The position numbers and the translations under genes are program-made. The notes beneath the pieces were generated by a model that worked only from the letters and a program-made list of their open reading frames with translations, ran no database searches and was not told the origin of the DNA. A DNA stretch of 64,000 nt, from assembly GCF_000482725.1 (NCBI RefSeq), contig NZ_AXWP01000001.1:230460-294459 (forward strand), in the 5' to 3' direction. The stretch comes from Psychromonas arctica DSM 14288 (lineage in GTDB: Bacteria > Pseudomonadota > Gammaproteobacteria > Enterobacterales > Psychromonadaceae). Below, piece by piece: positions 1 through 8,638 of the stretch (positions are counted from its first letter, which is position 1; each line of letters starts with the position of its first letter).

Positions 1-244
1 TGGTTATTTAACCATAGGTAAATATCACTATTCAGTCAAAAAGATATGGATGTCCTGATCTTTTTTCTTGATCAAACTGGGAGTCAGTGAACGTTTAGCT
101 GTTTCCTGTGGGCTCACCAGCAAAGGACCTTGCCGTAGTTCGAAAACCAAAGGGATCAATATAGCGATCAGTAATGAGTTTTTAGCTAGACAAGGTTTGA
201 TATCATTAAAGGATCTGTGGATTAATATTCACTATTCATCATAA
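1..244 (+). pseudogene. Group II intron reverse transcriptase/maturase, C-terminal fragment
   Basis: Read in the frame that starts at base 2, positions 59-241 encode a stretch containing KLGVSERLAVSCGL, SKGPCRSSKTKG, ISNEFLARQGLISLKDLW and INIHY, ending in TAA at 242-244. This resembles the C-terminal thumb/maturase end of bacterial group II intron proteins, which typically finish with a GL.S...LW..IHY pattern. An in-frame TGA at 56-58 interrupts the frame, so the copy is either degenerate or frameshifted; the rest lies outside the window. Intron RNA domains V and VI follow directly, which supports the call. The identification rests on remembered family sequence. Confidence 0.7.
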
Positions 245-319
245 GATGAACCGCCCTGTGCGGAGCCGCATGCAGGGTGGTGTGGGGGCTGGAGGTTAGA
301 TACCTCCGGCTACCCGATT
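245..319 (+). mobile_element. 3' end of a group II intron (domains V and VI)
   Basis: Just after the maturase stop, 251-280 fold into a hairpin in which CCGCCCTG pairs with CAGGGTGG and TGCGG pairs with CCGCA. The GGTGGTGTG that follows is typical of domain V and its downstream flank in several bacterial group II intron classes. A second hairpin at about 289-311 (GGAGGT/ACCTCC) fits domain VI, and the intron would end near the CCCGAT at about 313-318. The metallopeptidase gene ends at 329 on the other strand, so the intron sits immediately behind that gene. Confidence 0.7.
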
Positions 320-328
320 ATGTTCTTT

Positions 329-1525
329 TTATACATTTTCAAAGAAAGTATTATCTTTCATAGTTTTTAATATGGTGTTTTTTTGTAAATGATGCTCCAG
401 AATCGTATCAATTTGGCTAAGGATACTATCCCCCATATTTTTCCTATATTCTACGCCCTCTTTACTCTTCATTTTCATTTGTACCGCCATATATGAAGGG
501 TACTGCTCGCCCTTAAACCCCTCATGTCTATTAGACCAAAATAAACTCGCACTCAAAGAAGATTTAACAGTTAAATATGCATAACCCCGTAAAATTGATT
601 CCCGCACCTCTGTTTTCCATACATAGGGAGTTTCAATACCCATTTTTTTACAAAAAAATAAATGTAGGTATTCATTTCTTATCACTGGATGTGGGTGGCT
701 ACCTTTCACTGCGTTTAAATTAGTTTCATACTTCCCAGTATAAAATCGATTAAACATGCACGTTATAGAGCATAATAATAAATAGAATGAATTAGGCGTA
801 TTTAAGTTTTCTCTGTTCAAATACTGCAGAGTTAAATCTAGACCTTCTATATCCGCAAGAATTTCTCGCGCTTGGCCTTTTAAGTCTTGAACATCCGAAA
901 CAGTTTCTATCTCATAAAAGACAATACGGTCAGTGGATTTATCCTTTAATTTATAATGACACTGAATCAAATGTGATAATTCATGAAAGAACACCCACAG
1001 AAGCATCATTTCAAACATATGAAATCTTGCAGGCACTGTTTTTCTTAACACTTCATGTTTAACATCTTTCAGTTGTTTTTCTAGCTTATCCTCTGCCACT
1101 CTTAACCAAGTATCAGCATACACTTTAGTGATAGGGCTAAGATCTTCAGGCACAATGGATGGAATCCCAGATTCAAATTTGAAAGACGTTTCTTTAAAAG
1201 AATCCCAACTTTCATTACTAAAAGTATCAGTAGTTTGGTGTACTTTCTCCGTATACACTGGAAATGTTAAACAGTCCCTATATATTTCATGAATCATTCC
1301 CATGTTAATGATGATTTCCGGATTTAATGGCTTTGATAACAGAACTTTTGCCCCCGCATTTACAGAAGTAGCTAAAGGCATTGTTATTGATAACTTTCCC
1401 CCTAAAGGTTCAAAAATAAATTTATTTGACCAATCACAAGCTTTATCTAGTATTTGTCCAGATAGTGTGTCGATAAGATCAAGGGTTATACAGTCATCTT
1501 CTTTTTGGGTCTCTGATGCAGTCAT
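329..1525 (-). CDS. HExxH zinc metallopeptidase-like protein, possibly Lit/U49-like
   Basis: A 398-residue protein with no signal peptide or clear membrane segment. Residues 181-185 read HELSH, followed by QCHY, and about 36 residues on comes REILADIEGLD (E221, D225). HExxH plus a downstream ExxxD is the zinc-binding layout of gluzincin peptidases, so catalytic activity is plausible. I do not recognise a named family with certainty. Cytosolic HExxH proteins of this kind include the Lit phage-exclusion peptidase (U49), but that assignment is inference. The gene is monocistronic, lying between a group II intron scar and tRNA-Ser, a position common for accessory genes. Confidence 0.6.
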   Translation of the reverse strand: MTASETQKEDDCITLDLIDTLSGQILDKACDWSNKFIFEPLGGKLSITMPLATSVNAGAKVLLSKPLNPEIIINMGMIHEIYRDCLTFPVYTEKVHQTTDTFSNESWDSFKETSFKFESGIPSIVPEDLSPITKVYADTWLRVAEDKLEKQLKDVKHEVLRKTVPARFHMFEMMLLWVFFHELSHLIQCHYKLKDKSTDRIVFYEIETVSDVQDLKGQAREILADIEGLDLTLQYLNRENLNTPNSFYLLLCSITCMFNRFYTGKYETNLNAVKGSHPHPVIRNEYLHLFFCKKMGIETPYVWKTEVRESILRGYAYLTVKSSLSASLFWSNRHEGFKGEQYPSYMAVQMKMKSKEGVEYRKNMGDSILSQIDTILEHHLQKNTILKTMKDNTFFENV

Positions 1526-1959
1526 TATAGTTGAGGCTCATTTAAGGTAACACTGGAACATAACAGCATATTAGCTTACAAAAAGCCATATTTCAGGAGG
1601 AAATATGGCATCAATTAATAGATTAAAAATAGATTAAAAATAGATTTATATTACGTTAATTCAACAGTAAAACAAGAAATTACAATTAAAAGATAAAGTT
1701 TACATCATGCAGAAACACGACGATTTGCAATAATTACGGTGGGAATACGGCAATATCAAAAAAAAACATGTAATTGGTATAAGTATATAAAAGCCTAAGC
1801 TGCTACGTACCTCATAACAATATAGAGACTCAATAGAAAGAAGCAATTCTCTTTGTCTCTTTCTGAGTTAGCCGAACAAAGCACTTTTCAGACATAAAAA
1901 AACCCGCAAGCTTTTTGATAAGCGTTGCGGGTTTTCCCGTACCTTGACGGTACTTAATG
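1526..1959. other. Gene-free stretch with a perfect hairpin and a 10-codon reading frame
   Basis: At 1585-1609 GCCATATTTC and GAAATATGGC form a perfect 10-bp stem around the loop AGGAG. That loop forms part of a Shine-Dalgarno-like AGGAGG (1595-1600), followed by ATG at 1605 and a short frame (MASINRLKID, stop at 1635-1637). The rest is AT-rich, with a directly repeated AGATTAAAAAT at about 1620-1645. No longer gene is visible. The region must contain the promoter of the peptidase gene that starts at 1525. Confidence 0.4.
1895..1937 (-). terminator. Rho-independent terminator of tRNA-Ser
   Basis: On the minus strand CCCGCAA (1930-1936 region) pairs with TTGCGGG, then a run of seven T. It lies about 25 bp past the CCA end of the tRNA, so it should end the tRNA-Ser transcript. 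Confidence 0.85.
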
Positions 1960-2047
1960 TGGCGGAGAACAAGAGATTCGAACTCTCGAAGGGTTGCCCC
2001 TTACACACTTTCCAGGCGTGCGCCTTCAGCCACTCGGCCAATTCTCC
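1960..2047 (-). tRNA. tRNA-Ser(GGA)
   Basis: The minus strand gives an 88-nt tRNA with acceptor GGAGAAT pairing GTTCTCC, discriminator G and an encoded CCA. The anticodon loop CTGGAAA gives anticodon GGA (serine, UCC/UCU codons). The D arm reads GGCCGAGTGG, there is a long class II variable arm, and the T loop is GTTCGAATC. It is followed by a strong terminator. It stands alone with no other RNA genes around it. Confidence 0.95.
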
Positions 2048-2164
2048 GTAAATTTTAAAACTGCTCATTAATCATACTGGAAGTGCGTATGTATTATGTA
2101 AGCGGAGCGCATGATAGTTAACTCGGTGCTTTAAATCAACTATTAACGCTCTTTTTTCAGATAT

Positions 2165-3115
2165 TTATGCTATTTCTTGACGTAAATAAACAGCGGCACC
2201 TAATAACCCAGGATTTTCATGAGTGATTAAATAAGTGGGTACTGTTTTCAAATACTTTGAAAAACGCCCTTTTGCTTCAAAAAATGTGCGGAATTCACTA
2301 TTTTGGAAGAAATCAATAAAGCGAGGAACAATACCGCCCGCAATATAAACACCGCCCTTACAATCTAGATTAAGCGCAAGGTTACCAGCAAAGCCACCCA
2401 TTGCTTGGCAAAATAGTGTCAATGTTTGTACCGCTATTTCACATTCGTCAGCTAATGCTGATTTAGTAATTTCAGCAGGTTCAAAAAACTCAGGTTGCTT
2501 ACCCGCAAGACGACATAATGCATGGTAAATATTCACTAAACCTTGGCCTGATAATAAGCGTTCATTAGAGACATGACCAAACTGACCTTGTAAAAGCAGC
2601 AATACGTCTGCTTGTTGAGAAGTGTTCGGTGCAAAACTGGTATGACCGCCCTCTCCATCTAAACTTACCCATTTTTGATCGTGTTTAATAAGATGGGATA
2701 CGCCTAATCCCGTGCCAGGGCCAAAAATAGCTTTCACGGCATTAGTGACTTCTACGCCACCACCAATCTGAATTTTTTGTTTGTCTTCAACAAATGGGAC
2801 AGCCAATGAAATAGCAGTGTAATCATTGATAACATAGAGTGTTTTTAACGCTAGCTTTTGTTGTAACTCGCTTTTTGAGAACTGCCAGCTCAAGTTGGTC
2901 ATACTGACTAAATCATCTTCAACTGGGCAGGCAATGCCAACACAAAGGTGACTAACAGGATCTGATAAAGTAGCAAAATATTGCACTAATGCAGATTCTA
3001 AAGTGATAAATTGTGCACATGGATACTCTCTTACTTTAGACATTTCACCATTGGCGATATCTAACACTGCTAAACGTATATTGGTGCCACCGACATCTGC
3101 AACAACTGATAACAT
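2165..3115 (-). CDS. glk: Glucokinase
   Basis: A 316-residue ATP-dependent glucokinase of the Glk (ROK-unrelated) bacterial type, phosphorylating free glucose to glucose-6-phosphate in the cytosol. The N-terminus has the phosphate-binding DVGGTNIRLAVLD, and further motifs include FGPGTGLGV and GEGGHTSFAP, where glucose-binding residues lie in the family. Length is close to the E. coli enzyme (321). The start is supported by AGGAG eight bases upstream of the ATG. It is divergent from hexR, with two HexR-like palindromes between them, so HexR control tied to Entner-Doudoroff/glycolytic flux is likely. No odd features. Confidence 0.95.
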   Translation of the reverse strand: MLSVVADVGGTNIRLAVLDIANGEMSKVREYPCAQFITLESALVQYFATLSDPVSHLCVGIACPVEDDLVSMTNLSWQFSKSELQQKLALKTLYVINDYTAISLAVPFVEDKQKIQIGGGVEVTNAVKAIFGPGTGLGVSHLIKHDQKWVSLDGEGGHTSFAPNTSQQADVLLLLQGQFGHVSNERLLSGQGLVNIYHALCRLAGKQPEFFEPAEITKSALADECEIAVQTLTLFCQAMGGFAGNLALNLDCKGGVYIAGGIVPRFIDFFQNSEFRTFFEAKGRFSKYLKTVPTYLITHENPGLLGAAVYLRQEIA

Positions 3116-3219
3116 GGTTCTGCTCCTACACTTTTTAAGTTTCTTTGATCAAGAGGCAGATCAGCCTCTCAGTTTTTTTTATTTTAGCCTTTTTTATTTG
3201 ATCTAAAACATTGTTTTTA

Positions 3220-3234
3220 TGTAATAAAATGACA
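3220..3234. promoter_or_regulatory. HexR-like operator 1 (glk/hexR)
   Basis: TGTAATAAAATGACA matches the published HexR palindrome TGTAATwwwATTACA at all but one position. It lies about 105 bp upstream of the glk start, in the divergent glk/hexR promoter region. Confidence 0.65.
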
Positions 3235-3282
3235 AGAAAATCAGGCTACTTTATAATCCATTAAGAATTTAAACGATTTTCT

Positions 3283-3297
3283 TGTAGTTTTATTTCA
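3283..3297. promoter_or_regulatory. HexR-like operator 2 (glk/hexR)
   Basis: TGTAGTTTTATTTCA fits TGTArTwwwATTACA with one mismatch. It is 64 bp upstream of the hexR ATG and 49 bp from operator 1, so it may serve hexR autoregulation. Confidence 0.55.
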
Positions 3298-3360
3298 TTT
3301 CTAGTTACAAATGTTCTTACTAGACACTAATCGCCTCATTACTACTGAGTGAACAATATA

Positions 3361-4212
3361 ATGAATACTTTAGAGTTAATTAAAAAAAATCTCGATACAT
3401 TTAGTAAATCTGAACGCAAAGTAGCAGAAGCTATTTTGGCGTCTCCGCAAACAGCAATTCATTCTAGCATTGCTAATCTAGCAAAAATTGCAGAAGTCAG
3501 TGAGCCGACTGTTAATCGTTTTTGCCGTCGCTTAGACACTAAGGGTTTCCCTGATTTTAAACTACATTTAGCACAAAGTTTAGCGAATGGTACCCCATAT
3601 GTGAACCGTAATGTGAATGAAGATGATGGACCTGAAGCTTATACTTCAAAAATATTTGAGTCCACAATGGCATGTTTAAATGCAGCGAAGAACGGATTAG
3701 ATATTAATTTAATCAATCGTGCTGTGGATGTGCTGACACAAGCGAATAAAATATCTTTCTTTGGTTTAGGGGCTTCTTCATCAGTTGCACATGATGCCCT
3801 TAATAAGTTTTTCCGTTTTAATATTCCGGTATCGTGTTTTGATGATGTGGTGATGCAACGCATGAGCTGCATTAACTGCACTGAGGGCGATGTGATTGTT
3901 TTGATCTCTCATACTGGGCGCACTAAACCCTTGGTCGAAGTTGCTCAACTTGCACGTGAAAATGATGCCTTTGTGATTGCATTAACAGCTGCTGATTCGC
4001 CGTTAGCTGAGCAAAGTAATTTAGTGTTATCGCTTGGTGTGCCTGAGGATACCGACATTTATATGCCTATGTCATCACGCATTGCACAGCTGGTATTAAT
4101 TGATGTATTGACCACTGGGTTTACCTTACGCCGTGGCGCTAAATTTAGAGATAATTTAAAACGTGTTAAAGCGGGTATTAAAGATTCTCGCTTTGAAAAA
4201 ACAGAAGATTAG
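3361..4212 (+). CDS. hexR: HexR transcriptional regulator (RpiR family)
   Basis: A 283-residue RpiR-type regulator closely resembling HexR: an N-terminal helix-turn-helix (SEPTVNRFCRRLDTKGFPDF) and a SIS sugar-phosphate domain (FFGLGASSSVAHDALNKFF, VLISHTGRTKPLVE). It ends in the family's TLRRGAKFRDNLKRVK segment. HexR senses 2-keto-3-deoxy-6-phosphogluconate and controls central sugar genes. I chose ATG 3361 because it matches known HexR N-termini (MNxLE); an in-frame GTG lies at 3349. It lies between glk (divergent) and pykA (same strand, 157 bp downstream), the usual HexR context in gammaproteobacteria. Confidence 0.93.
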   Translation: MNTLELIKKNLDTFSKSERKVAEAILASPQTAIHSSIANLAKIAEVSEPTVNRFCRRLDTKGFPDFKLHLAQSLANGTPYVNRNVNEDDGPEAYTSKIFESTMACLNAAKNGLDINLINRAVDVLTQANKISFFGLGASSSVAHDALNKFFRFNIPVSCFDDVVMQRMSCINCTEGDVIVLISHTGRTKPLVEVAQLARENDAFVIALTAADSPLAEQSNLVLSLGVPEDTDIYMPMSSRIAQLVLIDVLTTGFTLRRGAKFRDNLKRVKAGIKDSRFEKTED

Positions 4213-4369
4213 GCACTTGTTTATCTTGTAAACTATCACTCGTTTCGATGTGATTCGTTTGCAAGTTAACTTCCCTAACAATCACTATTAACCATGATAA
4301 TATAAGTTGTAATCGAAAGTTCATTAACCTGCTTTATTCTTATCTTTTTTATTTTTAACAGGAGTTAAC

Positions 4370-5803
4370 ATGGCAAGACGTACCAAAATCGTAACCACTT
4401 TAGGCCCCGCCACGGATCGCGGTAATAATTTAGAGCAGATTATTGCAGCTGGCGCTAATATGGTTAGAATGAATTTCTCTCACGGAGAAGCGGCAGATCA
4501 CGTAAAACGAGCCCAACAAGTCAGAGAGATCGCGGCTAGATTAGGTAAAGAAGTGGCTATTATGGGTGATTTACAAGGCCCTAAAATTCGCGTATCTACT
4601 TTTGAGAACAACAAAATAGTATTGGCTGTTGGTGATAAATTTACGTTCGATAGTGATATTGAAAAAGGCCAAGGCAACCAGCAACAAGTTGGTCTTGATT
4701 ACAAAACATTACCGCAGGAAGTTGATACCGGCGATGTATTGTTATTAGATGATGGCCGTGTTCAACTAAAAGTTGAATCTGTTGAAGGTAATAAAGTACA
4801 TACGGTTGTTACCATTGGTGGACCTTTATCTAACAATAAAGGTATTAACAAACAAGGTGGTGGTTTATCTGCCGCGGCGTTAACAGATAAAGATAAAAAA
4901 GATATTTTTACCGCTGCTGAAATTGGTTGTGATTACCTTGCTGTTTCATTTCCACGTAATGGAGCAGATCTACATTACGCACGAAAATTAGCACAGGAAG
5001 CTGGCTGTTTTGCAAAAATTGTCGCTAAAGTAGAACGTGCTGAAGCCGTTGAAACAAAAGAAGCCTTAGAAGATATTATTTTAGCGTCTGACGTTGTGAT
5101 GGTTGCCCGTGGCGATTTAGGTGTTGAAATTGGTGACGCTCGTTTAGTTGGCGTACAAAAAGATATGATCCGCACGGCGCGTCGTTTGAACCGAGTGGTG
5201 ATCACCGCAACACAAATGATGGAATCAATGGTCAGTGCTCCGATGCCGACACGTGCAGAAGTAATGGATGTGGCCAATGCCGTGTTAGATGGCACTGATG
5301 CAGTCATGTTATCGGGCGAAACGGCAGCAGGAGATTATCCTGTTGAAACGGTTAAGGCGATGAGTGAAGTTTGTATTGGCGCTGAAAAACACCCAAGCAT
5401 TAATGTTTCAAACCACCGTATTAACTATACTTTTGATGATCCAGGTGAAGCTTTAGCGATGACCACTATGTATGCAGCGAACCATACTAATGGCGTGAAG
5501 GCGATTGTTGCTTTAACAGCTTCTGGTTCTACTCCACTATTAATGTCTCGTTTAAGCTCAGGTTTGCCAATTTATGCATTATCAAGCAATCAACAAACAT
5601 TAAATTACTGTGCTTTATACCGTGGTGTAACACCGGTTAAATTTGACTCTACTACCACAAACAGTATTGAGTTCATTGCTAATGCGCTAGAAACGCTTAA
5701 GTCATCGGGATTAATTAAAATCGGTGATCTTATTTTATTAACGCACGGCGATAATGTTAAACAAGGTTTCACCAATACTTGTAAGATTATTAAAGTTGAA
5801 TAA
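4370..5803 (+). CDS. pykA: Pyruvate kinase II
   Basis: A 477-residue pyruvate kinase converting phosphoenolpyruvate and ADP to pyruvate and ATP. It is of the PykA (AMP-activated) type: [39 protein letters not shown] and [17 protein letters not shown] follow PykA, not PykF. The catalytic segment is VAKVERAEA, the metal-binding motif is [11 protein letters not shown], and [22 protein letters not shown] is also present. AGGAG precedes the ATG. It lies downstream of hexR; the only HexR-like half site upstream (TGTAAT near 4308) is weak. A strong bidirectional terminator follows. Confidence 0.95.
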   Translation: MARRTKIVTTLGPATDRGNNLEQIIAAGANMVRMNFSHGEAADHVKRAQQVREIAARLGKEVAIMGDLQGPKIRVSTFENNKIVLAVGDKFTFDSDIEKGQGNQQQVGLDYKTLPQEVDTGDVLLLDDGRVQLKVESVEGNKVHTVVTIGGPLSNNKGINKQGGGLSAAALTDKDKKDIFTAAEIGCDYLAVSFPRNGADLHYARKLAQEAGCFAKIVAKVERAEAVETKEALEDIILASDVVMVARGDLGVEIGDARLVGVQKDMIRTARRLNRVVITATQMMESMVSAPMPTRAEVMDVANAVLDGTDAVMLSGETAAGDYPVETVKAMSEVCIGAEKHPSINVSNHRINYTFDDPGEALAMTTMYAANHTNGVKAIVALTASGSTPLLMSRLSSGLPIYALSSNQQTLNYCALYRGVTPVKFDSTTTNSIEFIANALETLKSSGLIKIGDLILLTHGDNVKQGFTNTCKIIKVE

Positions 5804-5827
5804 CGTTTAAACTTATTAAAGTAAATA

Positions 5828-5877
5828 AAAAGCCGCTTACTTGTTAACATTTTTTGTTAGCAATAAGCGGCTTTTTT
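5828..5877. terminator. Bidirectional terminator between pykA and the GST gene
   Basis: AAAAAGCCGCTTA and TAAGCGGCTTTTTT form a long stem, extended by GTTAAC/GTTAGC inside it, with A- and T-runs on both sides. It serves pykA (plus) and the convergent GST gene (minus). Confidence 0.85.
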
Positions 5878-5965
5878 GTTAGGCGTCATCCTGTTGAGGG
5901 TCGTATAACGTAATTGAGTATCAGCAGTTCACGACTATCAATAACGTTGGATAAACCCAACAAAA

Positions 5966-6526
5966 TTATCCCTTCGGTGCAGTTTCAACAAATATTGGAT
6001 CAGTATTAGCCAAGGTTAATAGTTGTTGTAAATGAGGGTAATCGTTCAACGATAAAAGTTCACGATAAGTGGCCCAATCAACAAAAGCGGCCAGCCTAAC
6101 TTCTGCATGGGTTAACGGTAATGCTTGGCTAAACTTTTTGTTATTAATCGCAACTAACCCAGATTCAATACGCTGTTGTTGACGCGTTAAATAGATACTT
6201 TTTTCTGGTGTAATACCATCAAACTTAGCGAGCATAAATAAGTTTACGTAGGCATCAAGCAAGGTATTTGCCATATGGTATAGCTCAACTTCCTCTACGT
6301 CGTTTAAGAACTCTTCTCCTGCTACCTCATAAATATGCGTTAAAATTGACGTTGAATCAGTTAACTGTAATTCACAATCTATCAATAAAGGCACTTTCTT
6401 AGTCGGGGATAATTCTGCACTTTGTGTTGCATCAATTTCAATAAATTTAAAATCTAACTCGGTTTGTAAAAATGCAATACGACAATGGCGGACAAAAGGT
6501 GAAGTGTAACTACCGTATAATTCCAT
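5966..6526 (-). CDS. Glutathione S-transferase family protein
   Basis: A 186-residue soluble protein with the N-terminal thioredoxin-like GST domain: MELYGSYTSPFVRHCRIAF, with S8/P10 in place of a CxxC, and KVPLLIDCELQLTDSTSIL, which carries the cis-proline and the Glu/Asp-Ser glutathione site. An all-helical C-terminal domain follows. The length is a little short for the family (about 200). The substrate cannot be told. Single gene, convergent with pykA. Confidence 0.8.
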   Translation of the reverse strand: MELYGSYTSPFVRHCRIAFLQTELDFKFIEIDATQSAELSPTKKVPLLIDCELQLTDSTSILTHIYEVAGEEFLNDVEEVELYHMANTLLDAYVNLFMLAKFDGITPEKSIYLTRQQQRIESGLVAINNKKFSQALPLTHAEVRLAAFVDWATYRELLSLNDYPHLQQLLTLANTDPIFVETAPKG

Positions 6527-7151
6527 GGGGATCCCTAAAGTATAAATAAACTAAAATAAGTGCAGTGATTAACGCTGCCATGTTCTTAAATCAACCGTGT
6601 TTCAACATTAAACATGCTTTATTGCTTGCTCATTGTTAATAAAGTAACACCTTGAAAAACTTACTTTATGGGCAGAATATAGATTAGTCAACTAACAGTG
6701 AATGTTTATAATTGTGGGTTAAAGTAATTGGTTGGAATTATGGGTTAGGAATATGGGTAAAGATTATGGGTTGGAATAAGTATTCATTTAATATATTGCT
6801 AAAATCAGTACCAAAAGGAGTACGTTGTATTTTTAAGCACGGATATTTTTACTTCAATGCTCACCATCTAGTGAAAATGGCGATTAACAAACAAAGATGA
6901 TCTCTTTTTAGCTCGTTGCGATCTTTACGCTCTTCATGTCACAACATCAATTCTTACACCCTCTATAAAGTTTGCATTATCGTATCGCGTCCCTAATACA
7001 ATGAAGAGTGCTGTAAGAATATGTATGAGGGAAAATGAGCTGAAATTCAAACTCTTTATGCCTTTGATGATAACCACCAACAAAAGCAAAGAAATAGGTA
7101 CAAGATTAGCGAGCTAAATAGGCTCGCTAACAGAACAGCAAGCAGTGAAAG
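6527..7151. other. Gene-free stretch of 625 bp
   Basis: Apart from the short GGGTT-rich tandem repeat at 6708-6780 I see no gene, RNA or clear terminator. The 62-codon frame that crosses the repeat has no recognisable protein features. The stretch contains the promoter of the GST gene at its left end. Confidence 0.5.
6708..6780. repeat. Degenerate short tandem repeat rich in ATGGGTT
   Basis: About five imperfect units related to ATTATGGGTTGGAATA run in tandem: GTGGGTTAAAGTAAT, TGGTTGGAATTATGGGTT, AGGAATATGGGT, AAAGATTATGGGTT and GGAATAAG. The strand bias (G on one strand) differs from the flanking AT-rich sequence. It looks like a decayed minisatellite between genes. Confidence 0.6.
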
Positions 7152-8171
7152 TTAAATAGGTAGCACCCTATTGCGACCTAATCGTTTAGCTTTATACAAA
7201 TAGTCATCCGCACGTGCAATTAATTCGGTGATGCTCTCACCCGATTTACTCTCAACAACACCAAATGACGCGGTGATATTATTGATCATTTGTCCTGAAC
7301 GTTTATCTTTTAAGGTCAGTTTTTCAAACTGCTTACGTGTGGTTTCGGCAAATTGTCGTGCGATTCGTACATTTGTTTTGGGCAACAGCATCACAAACTC
7401 TTCACCACCAAATCGATAAGCCGTACTGCCATTGCGCATGCCATCATTTATTTTTCGACCTACCGCTTTTAAAACTTGGTCCCCTAATAAATGTCCCCAA
7501 GTATCATTGAATTTTTTAAAATGGTCGATATCACAAAGAATAAGGCATAAACCTTTGGTATCGGCTTTTAAATAAGCAGATAACTCCGTATCAAAGGCAT
7601 TACGGTTGAATAATCCCGTTAAAGAATCATACATAGCGGCATGACGAGTTTGAACTAGTTGCTCTTTTAATGAATCTATTTCACTTTTTGCTACGGATAA
7701 ACTATTACCAAAAAATCGCGTTGCATTACGCATTTGTTTAGCATCTTTTTCTAGGTTCTTTAATAATCCAATCACTTCATCAATTGACCAGCCTTCTTCT
7801 TCCACTTTGCTGATATTGGCAACGGTCTTTTCAAAGGATTCTTGAAATTGGTTGGTATCAGAGTGAGTATCGATAATTGACTTATCGAGTTGGATCATCA
7901 TTTTTTCAATAGAGGTGCGTAGCTGTAACGTCGCGTTTTCTTCTTCTGAACGAATATGCTCACGATATAGTGATTCAGCTTGGATAGGAGGGCAATTTTC
8001 ATTGTTTGCTAATAGATTATCCATTGACTCTTTTAAGGCAATATTTTTTTCTGCCGCATAATGATACCAAAGCGCGTAATTACTCGGTGTAGTCGGTACC
8101 GAGTATTTCATCATCAGTGGTAACGCTTTTTTTAAATTCTTTGCAGATTCAATCATTAATTCTTTGGTCAT
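7152..8171 (-). CDS. Diguanylate cyclase (GGDEF domain)
   Basis: A 339-residue cytosolic protein making cyclic di-GMP from GTP. The N-terminal about 160 residues are helical with no membrane segments and start with a conserved-looking region (PTTPSNYALWYHYAAEKN). The GGDEF domain starts at AAMYDSLTGLFNRNAFD, has DIDHFKKFNDTWGH and the active-site loop FGGEEF, and ends RADDYLYKAKRLGRNRV, all as in active cyclases. At the inhibitory-site position the usual RxxD reads RNGS, so product inhibition may be lost. Single gene; the PilZ protein at 42.8 kb and YajQ at 43.3 kb are possible effectors elsewhere in the window. Confidence 0.9.
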   Translation of the reverse strand: MTKELMIESAKNLKKALPLMMKYSVPTTPSNYALWYHYAAEKNIALKESMDNLLANNENCPPIQAESLYREHIRSEEENATLQLRTSIEKMMIQLDKSIIDTHSDTNQFQESFEKTVANISKVEEEGWSIDEVIGLLKNLEKDAKQMRNATRFFGNSLSVAKSEIDSLKEQLVQTRHAAMYDSLTGLFNRNAFDTELSAYLKADTKGLCLILCDIDHFKKFNDTWGHLLGDQVLKAVGRKINDGMRNGSTAYRFGGEEFVMLLPKTNVRIARQFAETTRKQFEKLTLKDKRSGQMINNITASFGVVESKSGESITELIARADDYLYKAKRLGRNRVLPI

Positions 8172-8638
8172 CAGGGCAGTTTCTTATCAGGTCATTGATT
8201 ATAGTGGGCTAAAGTATAGATGGGATTAAGGAAAATAAATTATTCGGCATCAATAAGAGAACGTATCAGATCACATTTTTAATCATAATTCGCCTTAATT
8301 ATCGGCGGAAAAATGGTTTTATAGGTATTAAGCGATAATACACCATCAACTTTGCCCATTGCCGTTCAAATTACAAAAGCTAATAAGCAATTAGCGATCC
8401 CCTTACTTCCCATTCATTGATTTAAATTAGCTAACTTATATTTGCTTACTTAAATTAACTAACAGGAAGTCTTGGCCCCCTTTTTTGCTTTAATTTAACA
8501 TTTTCTGATCTGGTTCAGTAAATCTTAGTACATGTCGATTTACAACAGAATATAAAGCAAGTACCCTTGCCGCCTTGCGCGTAAATGCGCTATTAACCTT
8601 AGCTTTTAATGCTAATAAACTTAACAAAGGTAAACAGT
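8172..8638. other. Gene-free stretch before yjiH
   Basis: AT-rich sequence containing promoters for the GGDEF gene (leftwards) and yjiH (rightwards). There is a minor direct repeat of AAATTA.CTAAC at 8424-8463. No RNA gene, terminator or known operator is recognisable. Confidence 0.4.

Noticed and set aside
1868-2068. 66-codon minus-strand frame
   Set aside because: It runs straight through tRNA-Ser and its terminator and has no protein features.
4301-4330. Possible HexR site ahead of pykA (TGTAATCGAAAGTTCA)
   Set aside because: Only the left half fits the palindrome, and the spacing is wrong.
6712-6900. 62-codon frame on the plus strand
   Set aside because: It is built largely from the GGGTT-rich repeat, lacks a ribosome site and has no recognisable features.
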